Position numbers and translations under genes: made by a program. A stretch of DNA of 64,000 bases from Adiantum capillus-veneris (Eukaryota > Streptophyta > Polypodiopsida > Polypodiales > Pteridaceae), in assembly GCA_014529385.2 (NCBI GenBank), contig CM043948.1:22777451-22841450 (forward strand), in the 5' to 3' direction. Of this stretch, positions 44,528-57,425 are shown piece by piece (positions within the stretch are counted from its first letter, which is position 1; each line of letters begins with the position of its first letter). The notes under the pieces were generated by a model. It did not search any database. It was not told where the DNA came from and saw only the letters and a program-made list of their open reading frames with translations.

Positions 44528-46004
44528 TCATCTGGGTGAGCTTAGGTTTAGCAAGTGTGTTAGCTTTACCCTTAGATTCATTTTGAGCCTTCTTTTCTGA
44601 AGGATTAGAGGAAGATTGGCTAGAAGAGTTACCATTCTTACCGTTCTTACCATTCTTACCATTATGAGGGTTCTGATCAGAATCTGAGGAGTCTGAGAGG
44701 TACTTTGAGAAAACTTGTTCTCCTTAAGCTTTCCCTTATTGGGCTTCATCTCTTGTGCGAGAGCAATCGCTACCGCCTTGTTGAGATCTATTGGATCGAG
44801 TACCTTGACATCATATTTGATATACTCGTCCAATCCATAAAGGAATGCCTCCTTGCGCTCATCATCCGATTTGCGTAATTAGGTGCCAAGCTGCAAAACA
44901 CGATTAGAGAAAGACGTGACTGGCATACCTTTTTGCTTGAGACTGTGCCAATCGTCTTTCAACCGCGCTAGGTATTGAAGTGGCATAAATCGCGTCTTGA
45001 GCTTGTCTTGGAAGTCGGCCCAATTGAAGGAAAGGGGCACGCCTTCTTCGGCTTCCTCTAGGTGCGCGGTCTACTGTGCCTCTTGCCATGCGTGGTACCA
45101 ATTAATGGCATCACCGGCAAGGTACATAGCTGTCGTCAAAACCTTGCTATTTCTTGTTTTCTTAATTGTCGCAAAGTAAGCATTAAATTGATGCAACCAA
45201 GAGTAAATAATAGTAGCATCCATCTTACTGTCATACTTATTGAACTTTAACTTCTCAGTGACGGGGTTGTTGGAGTCTGAATCTTGTGCTACTTGATGAA
45301 CTACCAATATCTTTGACCGGCTCGGGCTTCGAGGTGGGTACCTATAGGACCAACTCTTGCATACGTTGGTCTCTTTGCACCTTATGCTCTAACTCTAAGG
45401 CCGCTCGTCTTTCTTCGGCCGCCAAGCGCGCTTGCTCACGCTCACGCTCACGCTCATGCTCACGCTCACGCTCACGCTCCAAGGCTACCCTTTTGTCTTT
45501 GGCCGCCAAGCGCGTTGCTCGCGCTCACGCTCCAAGGCTAATCGTCTTTCTTCGCGCTCGCGATCCAATTCTGCCTTTCTTTCTTCGCCCTTGCGATCCA
45601 AGATTGCCTTTCTTTCCTTGGCCGCCAAGCGCGCTTGATCACGCTCGCGATCCAAGGTTGCCTTTCTTTCCTCGGCCGCCAAGCGCGCTCGATTACACTT
45701 GCGATCCAAGGTGCGCCTCTTGTTGTAGCATCATGTCCATCATCGTCTTGACCAAAGCCTCCATAGGTTTTGGTGCAACCCTTGGGGTAGTTGGGGAAGG
45801 AGGAGAGTCGGAAAAACTTTCTGGTGGGGAAAACTCTTCTTCGCCACTGCCATGCACATCACCTCCACGTAAAGTATCCATTCCGCTTCGGGTGATGACC
45901 ATACACTGAGATCTTGGGTACTTAAGTTCACGAGGAACTTGGGTTCTTGAGGTTCTTGAGTCCTTGAGGTTCTTGAGGTCTTGAGGTTCTTCTGTAGCTT
46001 GCAA
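44528..46004 (-). pseudogene. gag of family-B element B3
   Basis: The N-terminal part (46004-45693) holds MEALVKTMMDMMLQQEAHLG. A charged coiled-coil region follows (45709-45430) of ARLAAKERKAILDR-type units. The capsid core is at 45307-45071 (KMDATIIYSWLHQFNAYF, YLAGDAINWYHAW) and its end at 45101-44528 (DEYIKYDVKVLD). Frameshifts at about 45090, 44880 and 44720. A GCTCAC hexamer run encodes the Arg/Glu repeat. Confidence 0.78.
45430..45479. repeat. GCTCAC hexamer repeat within B3 gag
   Basis: About seven near-perfect GCTCAC units, read on the minus strand as alternating Glu-Arg. Similar longer units (GCGATCCAA, GCCGCCAAGCGCG) continue to 45700. Confidence 0.85.
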
Positions 46005-46325
46005 TGTGTGTTAGAGAAGGCTTTTCTCTTACCAGAGCTCGACTCTTCCTTGCGGGCGCACCCCTTGGCGGCCTTGCGCTCACACCAAGGTTGCTTTTTC
46101 CCACCTCACGTCGATTGGCCGGCCGCTAAGTGCACGGTCCGCTCTCAATGAGTGAAAAGAGGCACAAGGGGAGGCTGGACAAGCCCTTCTTTCTTGGGTT
46201 ACGTGTCACTCTTCAAAAACACGATTAGGAATCGACACGCCCAAGTGGACTTGGGTTACGTGCGACCACAACAAGCGAAACATTTTCTGTGGTTCTTTCC
46301 TTGAGCGATACAGAACACTGCCAAA

Positions 46326-46337
46326 GCTCTGATACCA
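46326..46337 (-). other. Primer-binding site of B3, initiator Met tRNA type
   Basis: Minus strand TGGTATCAGAGC, a perfect match to the standard site, one base from the LTR. Confidence 0.93.
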
Positions 46338-46338
46338 A

Positions 46339-47144
46339 TGTAAGGTGCAGCGGAAGTGAATGTTGAACTTTGCCCAAGATGAGTGCTTCGAACTGTGCTC
46401 AAGGGTTCCTTTTACTTACGGAAGGGAGAGCCTTCCGTTCCTTTAGTGAGAGTGCAAATGATCACAAACAAAGTGAATGACACTATGAAGGAAGGTGCTG
46501 AGACTGAGAGAGAGAGAGAAAAATACGACACCAAACCCTCCTCCAAGGGCCCCCATCTCTATCGCAAGAGAGGTCTATGCTATTGATTGCACAAATATGG
46601 TACAATGGTCTAGATGCGATGGGCTTGCCGACGATGTCGACGACAATGATGATGACGATGAGACGGGCTGAAATCTGAATACGCTAGGGGTTGACATCTG
46701 AAAATCTGCTGACTGCTGAATTTTGACTCTATGTTGGCGAGGACGGCGATGGCGACGATGCGACGACGATGCGCTGAAAATGCAGATGCTGAAATCTACA
46801 AAGAGCGGGCTGAAACTGAAAACACTGGCTGATCTGACCGTGCGGCGAGGATCTGCTATGGGAAGGTGAGATTTGCGAGGTTTGGGGTTGCTATTGCGGA
46901 GTCTAAGTGCTGAAAATAGAAAACGCTGATGCTAGGGCTGATTCTGTCGTCGGGAATCTGCAAAACGCTGATGTTGATCTGCAAGTTGCCAAAACGCCAG
47001 GTTGATATGGGGATCTGCAAAAACGCTAGGCATTCTGTTGCAGAAACGCCAAGGCTGATCTGTTGCAGAAAACACGGGATGGTCTTGATGTCTGAAAACG
47101 CTAAGGAATTTTGCCGGTCTTGTTGAGAAGGTGCACTGCAAGTG
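46339..47144 (-). repeat. 5' LTR of B3, left part
   Basis: Starts TGTAAGGTGCAGCGG and follows the 3' LTR up to GTGCACTGCAAGTG, where element D begins. The last five bases AAGTG are duplicated at 59844. Confidence 0.88.
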
Positions 47145-47809
47145 TGTAACAGACTTGGACACTCCAAGTCGAGAATCTATCATGACAGCACCAAATAACC
47201 ACTTCCAAACAGTTCATAGTTCACAATTTATTCGACACTGGCCCGACGGAGTTTCGTGCCTAGAGATATTGGTCCCAAAGATTGGCGCTTCTTTCGGTAT
47301 TTCTTTTTATATTAATCTGAGTTCAAAGTACAAGAGTGCGGGCAAGCACTCACACTCTTTGCGTCCAGATGCTCTGAGTTGAGGCCTTGCCCACGTATTT
47401 AAAAGTACAAGGGATGCCAAAAGCAGAGCCCTAAAAGCTGGAATCAAAAGCTTGAAAAGCTTAAGATAAAGCAAGAGAGTTTTTTTCTCTCTCTCTCACT
47501 AACTTGCATAAAATAAAGCAAATATTGCGTAGCCTAAATCTACCAAAAGCTGACGCTGATTTCCACGTAAAACTGTCCACACACACGCAAAAGGCCTGCT
47601 TTCCGTACGCTCAGCCAGCGTGAATCGCGGAGGGTGTCGTACAGCATGCCACGTCATCATTTTGCGCAAAAATGAAGCTGCTGACAAGTTTCCTCACGCT
47701 AAGGCTGTCCATGCCACAAAAGGGTGTATGTACGGAGCAGCCCCTTGTCCTTGCCCGAGAGGGTGTTTGTGTGTGTGTACTGGTCACACCACGTCACTGG
47801 GTTGTGACA
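47145..47809 (-). repeat. 3' LTR of element D
   Basis: 665 bp, TGTAACAGACTTGGAC to GGTTGTGACA. The R motif is at 47284-47302 (one change, minus sense) and a TGACGTGGCA box at 47647-47656 (minus sense). The purine-rich CAAGAGGCGAGTA (minus, 47810-47822) follows. Confidence 0.9.
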
Positions 47810-48396
47810 TACTCGCCTCTTGAAAGCATTGTAATCGCCCTCGATTACGCTTGTAAAACAGACAGAAGCCATAAACTGTCTTAGCAGACACTGATTGTTA
47901 GTACCGATGCACTAGGAACACACATCTAGCACATGTACCAATCGACAGTCACATCACACGACATCATAGGACATGACATGACCAATCACATTCAACATTC
48001 ATTCGGATCTTAGGCCATGATTTATCGGCAATGCAGTTAGCAATCGTATCTAGATCCAATCGGGACCTCATAGATGCCCGATTGACTAACCCCTATTGCA
48101 ACCATGTGTATTTGAGATCTTTTAGACCAAAATGCCATAGTCGTTTCGTCTATCAGTTCCGTTACTTTAAATCAAGTCAAGAACAAACCAGTTTCATATT
48201 CAGGAATTCCATTTCATAAAGTCATAGCAGAATACTGTCAGCTGTAGTATCCTTGAAGCTCAAAGAGACGTCAGTGACTCTAGTATTCTAAAAATCAAGG
48301 CATCTGTTGACAAAGGAGCGGAGTAACTCCCCTCTTGTGCATCCCACTGCACTAGATCTGCGGCCAAGCTGAATTCTAGGTTCCATTTGGAGTAGA
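47810..48396. other. 3' spacer of element D
   Basis: 587 bp between integrase and LTR with no coding sequence; comparable in place and length to the spacer of element C. Confidence 0.6.
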
Positions 48397-49547
48397 CTAT
48401 GCTAAACCAAACGCTTCAATGTAAAGGTTTATAATTTGAGGAATATGTGCTAGGTCCTCCTCCTCCATCCACTTCGCATCCAATGCAGGATAGTTCTTGA
48501 ATTTAACCAAGAACCTCCTTCTTACTTTACCCTTATTCTTTGTGTCCTTATGTGCCAAAATCTGTTTAGGAACAAGGATCTCCTCGTTTTCTTCCACTTC
48601 GGGTTGCTCATTAGGCTCCTCATCATCAGGCACATCACCTTTGAAAGGTTTCAAGAGACTCACATGAAATGCATTGTGCATCCTCCAAGTGTCGGGCAGT
48701 TTCAGTCATAAGGTACATCATTGATCTTTTCGGAGATCTGGGAAGGTCCATAGTATCTCATTCTAAGCTTTGGAAAAAGCCTCTCCTTTCCCTTTTTCTT
48801 TCTCAGGCGTGCCTTCTCAAAACGTAAGAGCACCCAATCATCCTCCTTTAATTTCAAATCGCGACGCTGGCATTCTGTTGCCTGTTTCTGTCTTTTTTGA
48901 GATTTCTGCAAAGCCTCGCGAACCTTGGCAAAAGCTGTGTCTAAGTCGCATGTATACTCATCAGCTTCAAAAATCTTATCTTTTGTGCTTTGGAAGGGTG
49001 AAACCTTCGCAACATCTTCAACAATCTCAAATGGCGCCTTCCCCGTCGAAGAGTGTATCGTGTTGTTGTAAGCAAATTCCACCAAAGGTAGATACTTTTC
49101 CCATTGAGTCTTTTGATCCGAGATATAAGACTTCAATAAATCTAAAACTACTGAATTGGCAATCTCAGATTGCCCGTCAGTCTGCGGGTGGAAAGATGAC
49201 GAGAACTGCAACCGCGTGCCAATGTTCTCCCAAATTGTCTTCCAAAACAAACTCGTAAATCTGGGGTCCCCGCCGGAGACAATCGTCTGAGGCATGCCAT
49301 GTAATCTAATTTGGGCCACAAACAGTCTCGCTAAGTGATCCGGCTTGACTGTTTTCTTCACTGGAATGAAATGAGCATGTTTGCTAAATCTGTCAATAAC
49401 AGTCCAGATACCATCGTGACCACTCTGTATTCTTGGGAGATGCAATACTTTCCCAGGGGCGGGTGAGTATGGGTAAAGGCTGTAACAATCCCTGTGCTTT
49501 ATGCCTGTCAAACTTGACCTTTTGGCATACCAAGCAACTGCGCACAA
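48397..49547 (-). pseudogene. gypsy integrase core and chromodomain (element D)
   Basis: The core block 49547-48702 has WTVIDRFSKHAHFIPVKK, HPQTDGQSEIANSV and MRYYGP. The C-terminal block 48681-48397 has MHNAFHVSLLKPF and the chromodomain RRRFLVKFKNYPALDAKW. The second catalytic Asp reads Gly (VSGGDPRF). The region with the first Asp is shortened to SPAPGKVLHLPR, consistent with a small deletion. A frameshift near 48700 separates the blocks. Confidence 0.9.
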
Positions 49548-51760
49548 ACTCGTCTACGTCTCGGCCAAAAGAAGTATCTCTCTATCCCTTTCATGGTGGT
49601 AGCAATGCCGCGATGACCCGTAAAAGGCGGACAGTGGCATTCGGTCATAACCTTTTCCCTCAACGGCTGTGTAACACACAACATGGTTTTCCTCATCAAG
49701 TAGCCATCCCGAATGGAATATCCCGCTACTATCTCCCCATCCCGTATCCGTGTGAAAACGTTTGCAAAATCCGGATCTGTGGCACACTGGTCAACCATAT
49801 CCTTGAAGCTCCTATGATGTATCGCGGAAATAGCCAGAACCAACGGCTTCCGAGACAAAGCATCTGCCACCAAATTTTTCTGTCCCTGAACATGGACAAT
49901 CTGGAAGTGAAACTGTGACAAGATGTTCGCCCACCGCATCTGCTTTTTCGATAGCTGCTTCTGTGACAAGAAGTAGCGCAAACTATGATGGTCTATAAAG
50001 ACAGTAAAGTCCTCTCCGAGTAGGTAGTGCTGTCACTGATAAGAGCATATATAACCGCCAAAAGCTCTTTCTCATAAATTTGTGTCGTCAAATCCGGCCT
50101 TGAGAACAATCGGCTCACGTACGCAATGACATGGCCTTCTTGCATTAAGACTGCACCCAGACTACGACCACAAGCATCACAATATACTTCAAATGACTTT
50201 TGCAAGTCCGGTAAAGTCAAAACTGATCCTATAGTCAATTTCTCTTTCAATGTCTGAAAGGCAGTCATCTTTGTGGGTCCCCACGAGAAAGGGACTCCTT
50301 TCTGTGTCAAGATATGCAAGGGGAAGACCTTTGCAAACTTTCGAATGAACCGCTTGTAGTACGAACACAATCCCAAGAAGCTTCTAACTTCATGGACATT
50401 CTTCAAATCGGGCCAATTACGGATAGTCTCTATCTTGGCCGGATCCATTTGCACTCCTGCTGCTGACACAATGTGTCCCAAAAGGTGTAATTCTGATAGG
50501 AAAAATTCACTTTTCTTCGCATTAATCACTAACTTGTGATCTCGTAATGCTTGAAAGACTTGAAGCAGATGATTTCTATGTTCTGCCTCATTCTTGGAGA
50601 AAACAATGATATCGTCATAGGAAGTGCCAACAAATAGCCTGTACTCTCTAAAAATCCTGTCCATCATTCGGTTAAATGTCGCAGGAGCATTGGTGAGGCC
50701 AAAAGGCATCACCAAAAACTCAAATAACCCAAAAGTCGTCCGAAAGGCTGTCTTGTAGACGTCTCCGACGCGATTCGGATCTGATGATATCCACTCTTCA
50801 AATCAATCCTGCTAAAGCACGAGGATCCCTGTAACCTGTCGAGTATATCATCAATCCTAGGAATCGGAAATCTATTCTTGATGGTGATTTTGTTGAGAGC
50901 TCTATAATCGATGCACATTCTCCAATATCCGTCTTTCTTCAAAACCATCAACACTAGAGAGCAATACGGTGAAGTACTAGGTTGGACAAGCCCCTTTTCC
51001 AAGAGGTCTTTCACTTGGTTCATAATCTCTTCGTTCTGTGCTCGGCTCACACGGTAAGGTGGCCGGTTTGGTGGCGTCTTTCCAGGTATCAGATCAATAG
51101 TATGATCTTCAGGATGAGCAGGGGGTAACTCGCCTGGCAGGCTCTCTGAGAAGCAATCGGCATGAGAGTGGAGAAAATCTTGGCGTTCTTTATCAAGTTC
51201 AGACATATTTGTCCTATCCTCATCACTCAACTCTTTCAAAAAGATCGAGTAAACAAATGGACTGGATTTCATTAACTTTGAAATGGCCGAAGCCGATACA
51301 ATAGGAACAGACTCGCCTTTAAGTTTAATATCAAGTACAATGGTTCTACCCTTCTCTATAGTTAATGTCGCTTTCCTCGTCCGATAGTTGACCACGGCGT
51401 TGTTCTTGTGGTACCAGGGAATTCCCAAGAGGATATCACAACCTTCCAAAGGCATTATGTAAAAGTCCTCATGCCCCAAATACCCCTGACAATGCAACCG
51501 AAGTTTGCCAATGAAAGGTGTAATGGCTACGTCCTTGCCGGGTGCCGTTAGAACAGCCTCCGCAAGTGGTCTCATCCAATCGAGAGTGATCTCGAGCCAC
51601 GCCGCCAATTTCGGTGAAATGAAGTTGGCCTTGGCTCCTCCATCAAAGAAGATCAGGGCTTCTTGGTCTTTCACTTTGCCCCAAGCTCGGCAAAGTTCTG
51701 TACTCTTGTCCATCGTGCTGGGATCGGTATCCACGCAATCTGGAACCAGTCCTGTTTTCA
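49508..51760 (-). pseudogene. gypsy protease, RT, RNase H and H2C2 region (element D)
   Basis: Protease: LIFFDGGAKANFISPKLA and EGCDILLGIPWY (DGG in place of D[ST]G). RT: KKDGYWRMCIDYRALNK, DLKSGYHQIRI, MPFGLTNAPATFNRMMD and catalytic YDDIIVFS. RNase H: YCDACGRSLGAVLMQ and YEKELLAVIYAL, then HVQGQKNLVADALSRKP. The H2C2 zinc region starts at GHRGIATTMKGIERYFFW. Frameshifts at about 50710, 50000 and 49540. Confidence 0.92.
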
Positions 51761-51860
51761 TCTTGCCTTTTCTTCCACGCTCCTCAACTGCTCTCGAACT
51801 CTGAGGCCTTTCGTCGTTTTGTTCTTTTTTGTGCCTTTTTAGGGCACTTTGCGGAGATAT

Positions 51861-52053
51861 TGTTGGGTTAAAGGCCCAAATGTTGTTAGGTTAAAGGCCC
51901 AAATGACTCCTTTTATGTACATTTTTAAGGTTACAAACCTTTGGCCAAGTTCACATTGAACTTGGTCACTAACTTAAAAATGGTCCTATACTTTTAATAA
52001 AGGGAATGAGAGAGCCCAATACACACTCTCACTAATTCCCCTTCAAGAAATCG

Positions 52054-52093
<40 letters not shown>

Positions 52094-52203
52094 CTTCGTT
52101 CCCTAGCGCTTCACCTCTGCAGAACAGCGCCTTCTCTCCAAGCCTCAAGCCCTGCACTTCTCCTCGTGCTCTATCACTCACACACACTGCTGGGCACTCA
52201 TCA
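51861..52203 (+). repeat. 5' LTR of copia E
   Basis: 343 bp, TGTTGGGTTAAAGGCCC to GCACTCATCA. Compared with the 3' LTR it has an extra 23-bp duplication (TTGTTAGGTTAAAGGCCC) and a shorter TC tract (about 52059-52091). Confidence 0.95.
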
Positions 52204-52205
52204 AC

Positions 52206-52217
52206 TGGTATCAGAGC
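52206..52217 (+). other. Primer-binding site of copia E
   Basis: TGGTATCAGAGC, exact initiator Met tRNA complement type, 2 bp after the LTR. Confidence 0.97.
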
Positions 52218-52933
52218 AAAATTAGGGTTTGCTTCCAAACCTGCAAACGCCAATTTTCAGCCAAGGAGGTCAACTTTCACGCGAGATTTTGCAATTTTAT
52301 CGCCAAAGGACTCGTCCCCGAACACTAGAGGGCTCCCGGCTAGTCAAATTGACCTAAAACAGGATGAAATTAGGTCAAAATCAGCAAATTACAGGTTATG
52401 GCAGGAAAATACAGGTTTTGCAAATCATGCATTGAGGTGAGGGAACATCTTTACTAGGTCCTCGCTACCCGAGAACAAAGAAATTGCTGAAAAACAGGTC
52501 CCAAAACAGGTGTTTTCAGCAAATTTCAGGTTTTTGATGCATCTACATTGAGGAAAGTGCAAATTGATGCAATTTATGCACATTTGATAAGTTTTGGTTA
52601 TGTATGACCATTTGTGGCTCAATTTTCTGCAATTTGACGCTACAAATTGGAGCTTTTGCTCATACATCCTTCTAAAGGCTGTGCATTAGCCTTATGCATG
52701 TCCCCTGAGGCTAAAAACAACTAAAATTGTTGTTTTTGAGCACACATTCACTCGCTGAAATTTCCTGCGCATAAATTTCAGAAATTGTTTTTTGTGCCTA
52801 AAATGACCCATTTTGCCCCAAATTGCTCTTGTGACCATTTGGAGCTGTAGTGCACACTTTTGTGAGGTTATACTCCGGTTTTGGTGCATTTTGCCCAAAA
52901 ATTCAGCGTATTAGCCCTCTTCTTCATGCACCT
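52218..52933 (+). other. Leader of copia E
   Basis: 716 bp without coding sequence between primer site and gag start; likely holds packaging signals. Confidence 0.6.
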
Positions 52934-54226
52934 ATGGCCTCATCTTCTTCGGATCTGAGGAATCTCTTCGAGATTAGGAGGTTCGATGGAACAGGTTTCG
53001 ACCTTTGGAAAGATAGGATCCAGGGAATCCTATTTCTTAAGGATTGTGAGGATTGTGAAGGGGCACTTGAACAGGTAAAGCCATAGAATATGTCGGATGA
53101 AGCATGGGTCAGCCTGAACAGGAAGGCAGTTACATACATCAAAATGGCCATGACCGATGAGACAGTCATTGATTTGAAAGGTCTCACAAATGCTTTTGAC
53201 GTGTGGGAGAAGTTAAAGGCGATATATGAGAATACAACGCCTGTCGACCAAGTGCATTTGATGCGAAAACTTGTTGGCATGCAACTAGATGAGTCCAAGA
53301 GCGCTGCAGAGGACTTGTCGTTGTTTACAGGTACTTTGTCGCAGTTACAGGATTCAGGTTTGCCTTCTTTTGATGATAAGCTGAAAGCTATCTTCTTGCT
53401 TATGACCTTACCTGATTCATGGGAAACATTGGTGGTTTCATTATCGAATAACCCCAATTTGACTTTTGATGGTGTTAGAGGTTCTATCTTGAATGAGGAA
53501 ATCAGGAGGAAAGCAGGTGGAGAGGGAGGCAGCTCTACCAACATGGTTAGAGGCAGGACAGAGAAGAAGAATGTCTATGCACAAAAGAGTAAGAGTAAGA
53601 GTAAAGAAAGGGGAAATGCAAAGAAAGGCAAGGGTGATGTGACTTGCTATCAGTGTGGCAGGAAAGGTCACAAGAAACCCGATTGCAGGTACTACAAAGC
53701 CGGGTTAGAACGGAAAAAGAACGGCGGAGACAAAAAGAAAGAGAAGAAGGAAGTCAAGACAGATGCACATGACAACTCAAAGGACAAAGAGAAGGCCAAA
53801 GTGGCTTCTAGTATTGTGATTGAGGAGCTGTCAGATGTAGAGGACATCTTGTGTGCCACTTTGTCAGATGATGATGCTCATGACCTTGATGCCTCTCTTA
53901 ATGTTCATACACAGGACATGCAGATCACCAAGAGTGATCTTATTAATGCTTTGTTGACTGTCAATGATGCATTATCCCAGACTTGGATAGTTGATTCCGG
54001 TGCTTCATTTCATGTGACTCCTATCAAGGAGTGTTTCTCTACTTTTGATGCAGGCAAGCATGGCCATGTATACCTTGGAAACAATTATGCATGTTCCATT
54101 GAGGGTATTGGCATTGTGCATCTTTCCATAGATGGCACAAATGAGCTTATCTTGCATGATGTTAGATATGTGCCGGGAATCAAGAAGAGTGCTTTTTGTT
54201 GGTCAGATGGATATGCATGGTTATAG
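52934..54226 (+). pseudogene. copia E gag and protease
   Basis: Start ATG 52934 (MASSSSDLRNLFEI); a TAG at 53084-53086 interrupts the frame, which then continues to 54226. The UBN2 gag core has VWEKLKAIYENT and LKAIFLLMTLPDSWETLV. After a Lys-rich stretch comes a perfect zinc knuckle CYQCGRKGHKKPDC. The protease motif WIVDSGASFHVTP and the end VRYVPGIKKS lie before a frameshift near 54190. Confidence 0.93.
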
Positions 54227-55385
54227 CATCTTGTTTGAGAGAGGATCATGGAAAATGACTAAAGGCTCAAGGCTGATTGTAAAGGGCACAAAGAAAGGGA
54301 CACTTTACTGCATGCATGGAAAGGCTGCGTTGGGCAAGTTTATTGCATTAGCTGAAATTAACTCTCACATGGAGTTTTGGCACAAGACGCTTGGCCATAT
54401 GAGCCAAAAGGGCCTTTCTAAGCTTTGTACTTTGAACAAGCTTGATGCTAAAGGCACAAAGCTTGACTTTTGTAATGAATGTCAATATGGCAAGCAAGTA
54501 AAGCTTTCTTATTACTCCGGTGTCTCTCGTAAATCTTGTGTGCTTGATCTTGTACATTGTGATGTATGTAGTATGCCTACTAAGTCTATGGGAGGTGCAT
54601 GCTATTTTGTCTCTTTTGTTGTTGATCATTCTAGGAAAATTTGGGTTTATTTGCTTAAATCTAAGGATGAAGCCTTTGCTGCGTTTAAGAAATTTCATGC
54701 ATTTGTGACCACCCAAATAGGTAGAAAGCTGAAATGCTTGCGTACGGACAATGGGGGGGAGTTCGCAAGTGTTGAATTTAAGAAATTTTGTGAAAATTTG
54801 GGCATTAAGAGGGAGCTTACTTTGCCATACAAACCCTCTTCTAATGGTGTGGCGGAAAGATTCAATAGGACACTTTGTGAGAGGGTGAGATGCATGCTGT
54901 CCACAGCGAATCTCTCTCATGGATTTTGGGCAGAAGCTTTGAAAACTGCAGTGCATATATGTAATCGATCCCCTCACATGTCTTTGAAAGGTGACATCCC
55001 TGAAGAGGTTTGGTCTGGCAAGCCTGCTTTATATGATCACTTACGCATTTTTGGTTGCGAAGCTTTTGTGCATATTAGACTTGAGTTGAGAAGCAAACTA
55101 GATGCCAAGTCCATTAAAGGCCTTTTCATGGGATATGGTGAAGAAGGCGAAATGGGTTACAGGATTTGGTTACCTCAGCTCAAAAGGGTTGTGCGCAGCC
55201 GGGATGTTGTTTTTAATGAGGCAAGGCTGCTTCAAAACAATTGTGCCTCAAAGCATGACCATAAAAGGGTCAAATTTCAGCATGACCAGCCACTTGTTAG
55301 GCCTATTCTTGACCCTCAGGATGCACCACATATGGCTGAGAATGTAGATGATCCAGTGGTGTTTGAACCAGAGGATGTTGGGTAG
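54190..55385 (+). pseudogene. copia E integrase
   Basis: The pre-integrase zinc region includes FWHKTLGHMSQKGL and CNECQYGKQ. The core keeps all three acidic residues: VHCDVCS, LRTDNGGEF and NGVAERFNRTL. The C-terminal GYGEEGEMGYRIW and RSRDVVFNEA follow, ending at a TAG at 55383. This integrase looks catalytically intact, though out of frame with gag. Confidence 0.93.
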
Positions 55386-56305
55386 CAAATTGAGGCTCCT
55401 GAAGGGCATTTGCAGCCACGAAACAATGCTGAAAATGGTGCTGAAAATGATGTACAACAGGCTACAGCCCATTGTTGATGATTTAATCATGTCACCTAAT
55501 GTAGACCCATTACCGGATAATGTGGATCATTGGGTGAGGCGGTCTACTCGTCCAAGACGGACTGAGTAGATATGATCCCTCTTTGCATTACATTATGTTG
55601 ACAGATGAGGGAGAGCCTCTTACGTATAAAGAGGCAAAGACACGTGAGCATAGCGACACGTGGGAGCTTGCTATGCAGGAAGAGATTAAAGCTTTGCATG
55701 CTAATCATATTTGGGATTTGGTGGAATTGCTCAAAGGAAGGAAGGCTATTCCTAACAAATGGGTGTATAAAATCAAGACAGTTGATGCAAAACCCAAGTA
55801 TAAGGCAAGGCTGGTTGCAAAGGGATATGTTCAAACCAAGGGCATAGACTTTCAGGAAGTGTTCTCTCCTGTAGTGAAGATGACCACTTTGCGTGTATTG
55901 TTTGCCATAGTGGCTGCCCTTGATTTGGAAATGGACCAAATGGATGTACATACCGCTTTCTTGCATGGTGATGTGGAAGAAGAGCTTTACATGAAGCTAC
56001 TCGAGGGTTTTGTTATTCCTCGCAAGGAACATTTGGTATGTATGCTCAATAGAAGCTTGTATGGGCTGAAACAATCATGTAGACAATGGTACAAGAAGTT
56101 TGACTGCTTCATGCTCAAACATGGTTACAAAAGAAGCCATGCAGACCATTGTTTGTATACCAAACGTGATGAGGATGGTAGCCCTATCATTCTTGTGCTC
56201 TATGTGGATGATATGTTAATAGCTGCAAAGAAAAGAAGCACTGTTGATGCTCTTAAAGAGCAGCTGAAATCTGCATTTTCAATGAAAGACCTTGGGGGCA
56301 GCTGA
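55386..56305 (+). pseudogene. copia E linker and RT
   Basis: A frameshifted linker includes VRRSTRPRR, then RT at 55583-56305: WKLAMQEEI-like WELAMQEEIKALHANHIWDL, KARLVAKGYVQTKGIDF, LDLEMDQMDVHTAFLHGD, LYGLKQSCRQWYKKFD and catalytic LYVDDMLIAA. A frameshift at MKDLGG (56300) separates it from RNase H. Confidence 0.94.
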
Positions 56306-57190
56306 ACATATACTTGGAGTGAGAGTTAGCAGGCAAGGGACCAACGCATATTGTATTTGTGCAAGAAAAGTACATTGAAAAGTTGCTAGACAGATTTAAC
56401 ATGGCTAAAGCAAAGCCTCTTGGCGTGCCATTACAGCCATATATATCAAAATCTCCAAGGATGATTTCCCCAAGTCAAAGGAAGAAGCCAATGACATGCA
56501 AAGTGTGCCTTACGCTTCAGCTTGTGGTTCACTTATGTATGCTATGGTTGCTACTAGGCCTGACATAGCCCATGCAGTGGGAGTTGTGAGCTGGTTTATG
56601 GCTAATCCCGGCAGGTTGCATTGGGATGCAGTGAAGTGCATTATGAGGTACTTGAAAGGGACTAAAAACAAATGCCTCTGCTATGGTAAAGAACCATTGG
56701 AGTTGAAGGGGCTTTGTGACTTTGACATGGCTGGCGATGTGGATACACAGAAATCCACAAGTGGTTATGTGTTTATCCTTGCAGGAGGTGCTGTTTCATG
56801 GTGTTCTAGATTGCAAAAGATAGTTGCATTGTCTACTACAGAGGCTGAATATATTTCAGCCACTGAGGCTTCCAAAGAAGCCATTTGGTTAGCACGCCTA
56901 TGCAGTGATTTTGGTTTGCCTAACAAGGCACCTATGCTTGGTTGTGATAGCAAGAGTATGTCTGGCAAAGAATGCCATGTTTCATGCACGCACAAAGCAT
57001 ATTGATGTGCGGTTTCACTTCATTCGAGAAGTGCTTGAGGATGGCCTTATTACATTGGTTAAGGTCCATACATCACAAAATCCAGCAGATGCTCTCACTA
57101 AGTGCTTACCCAAAGCACATCATCAGCTATGCATACAGATGGTGGGAGTCACGTAGCTTAAAAGCACCATTTATGCCTTTAAGTGGGAGG
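56306..57190 (+). pseudogene. copia E RNase H and purine tract
   Basis: RNase H blocks: SLMYAMVATRPDIAHAVGVV, STSGYVFILAGGAVSW, ALSTTEAEYISATEA, ARTKHIDVRFHFIRE and NPADALTKCLPK. Frameshifts near 56460 and 56960. AAGTGGGAGG at 57181-57190 is the purine tract next to the LTR. Confidence 0.93.
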
Positions 57191-57191
57191 T

Positions 57192-57362
57192 TGTTGGGTT
57201 AAAGGCCCAAATGACTCCTTTCATGTACATTTTTAAAGGTTACTAACCTTTGGCCAAGTTCACATTGAACTTGGCCACTAACTTAAAAATGGTCCTATAC
57301 TTTTAATAAAGGGAATGAGAGAGCCCAATACACACTCTTACTTATTCCCCTTCAAGAAATCG

Positions 57363-57425
<63 letters not shown>

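Noticed and set aside
45286-45909. 207-codon plus-strand frame rich in Ser/Arg
   Set aside because: Opposite strand of the charged gag repeat of B3.
53441-54977. Long minus-strand frames inside copia E
   Set aside because: Shadows of the gag and integrase coding strand.
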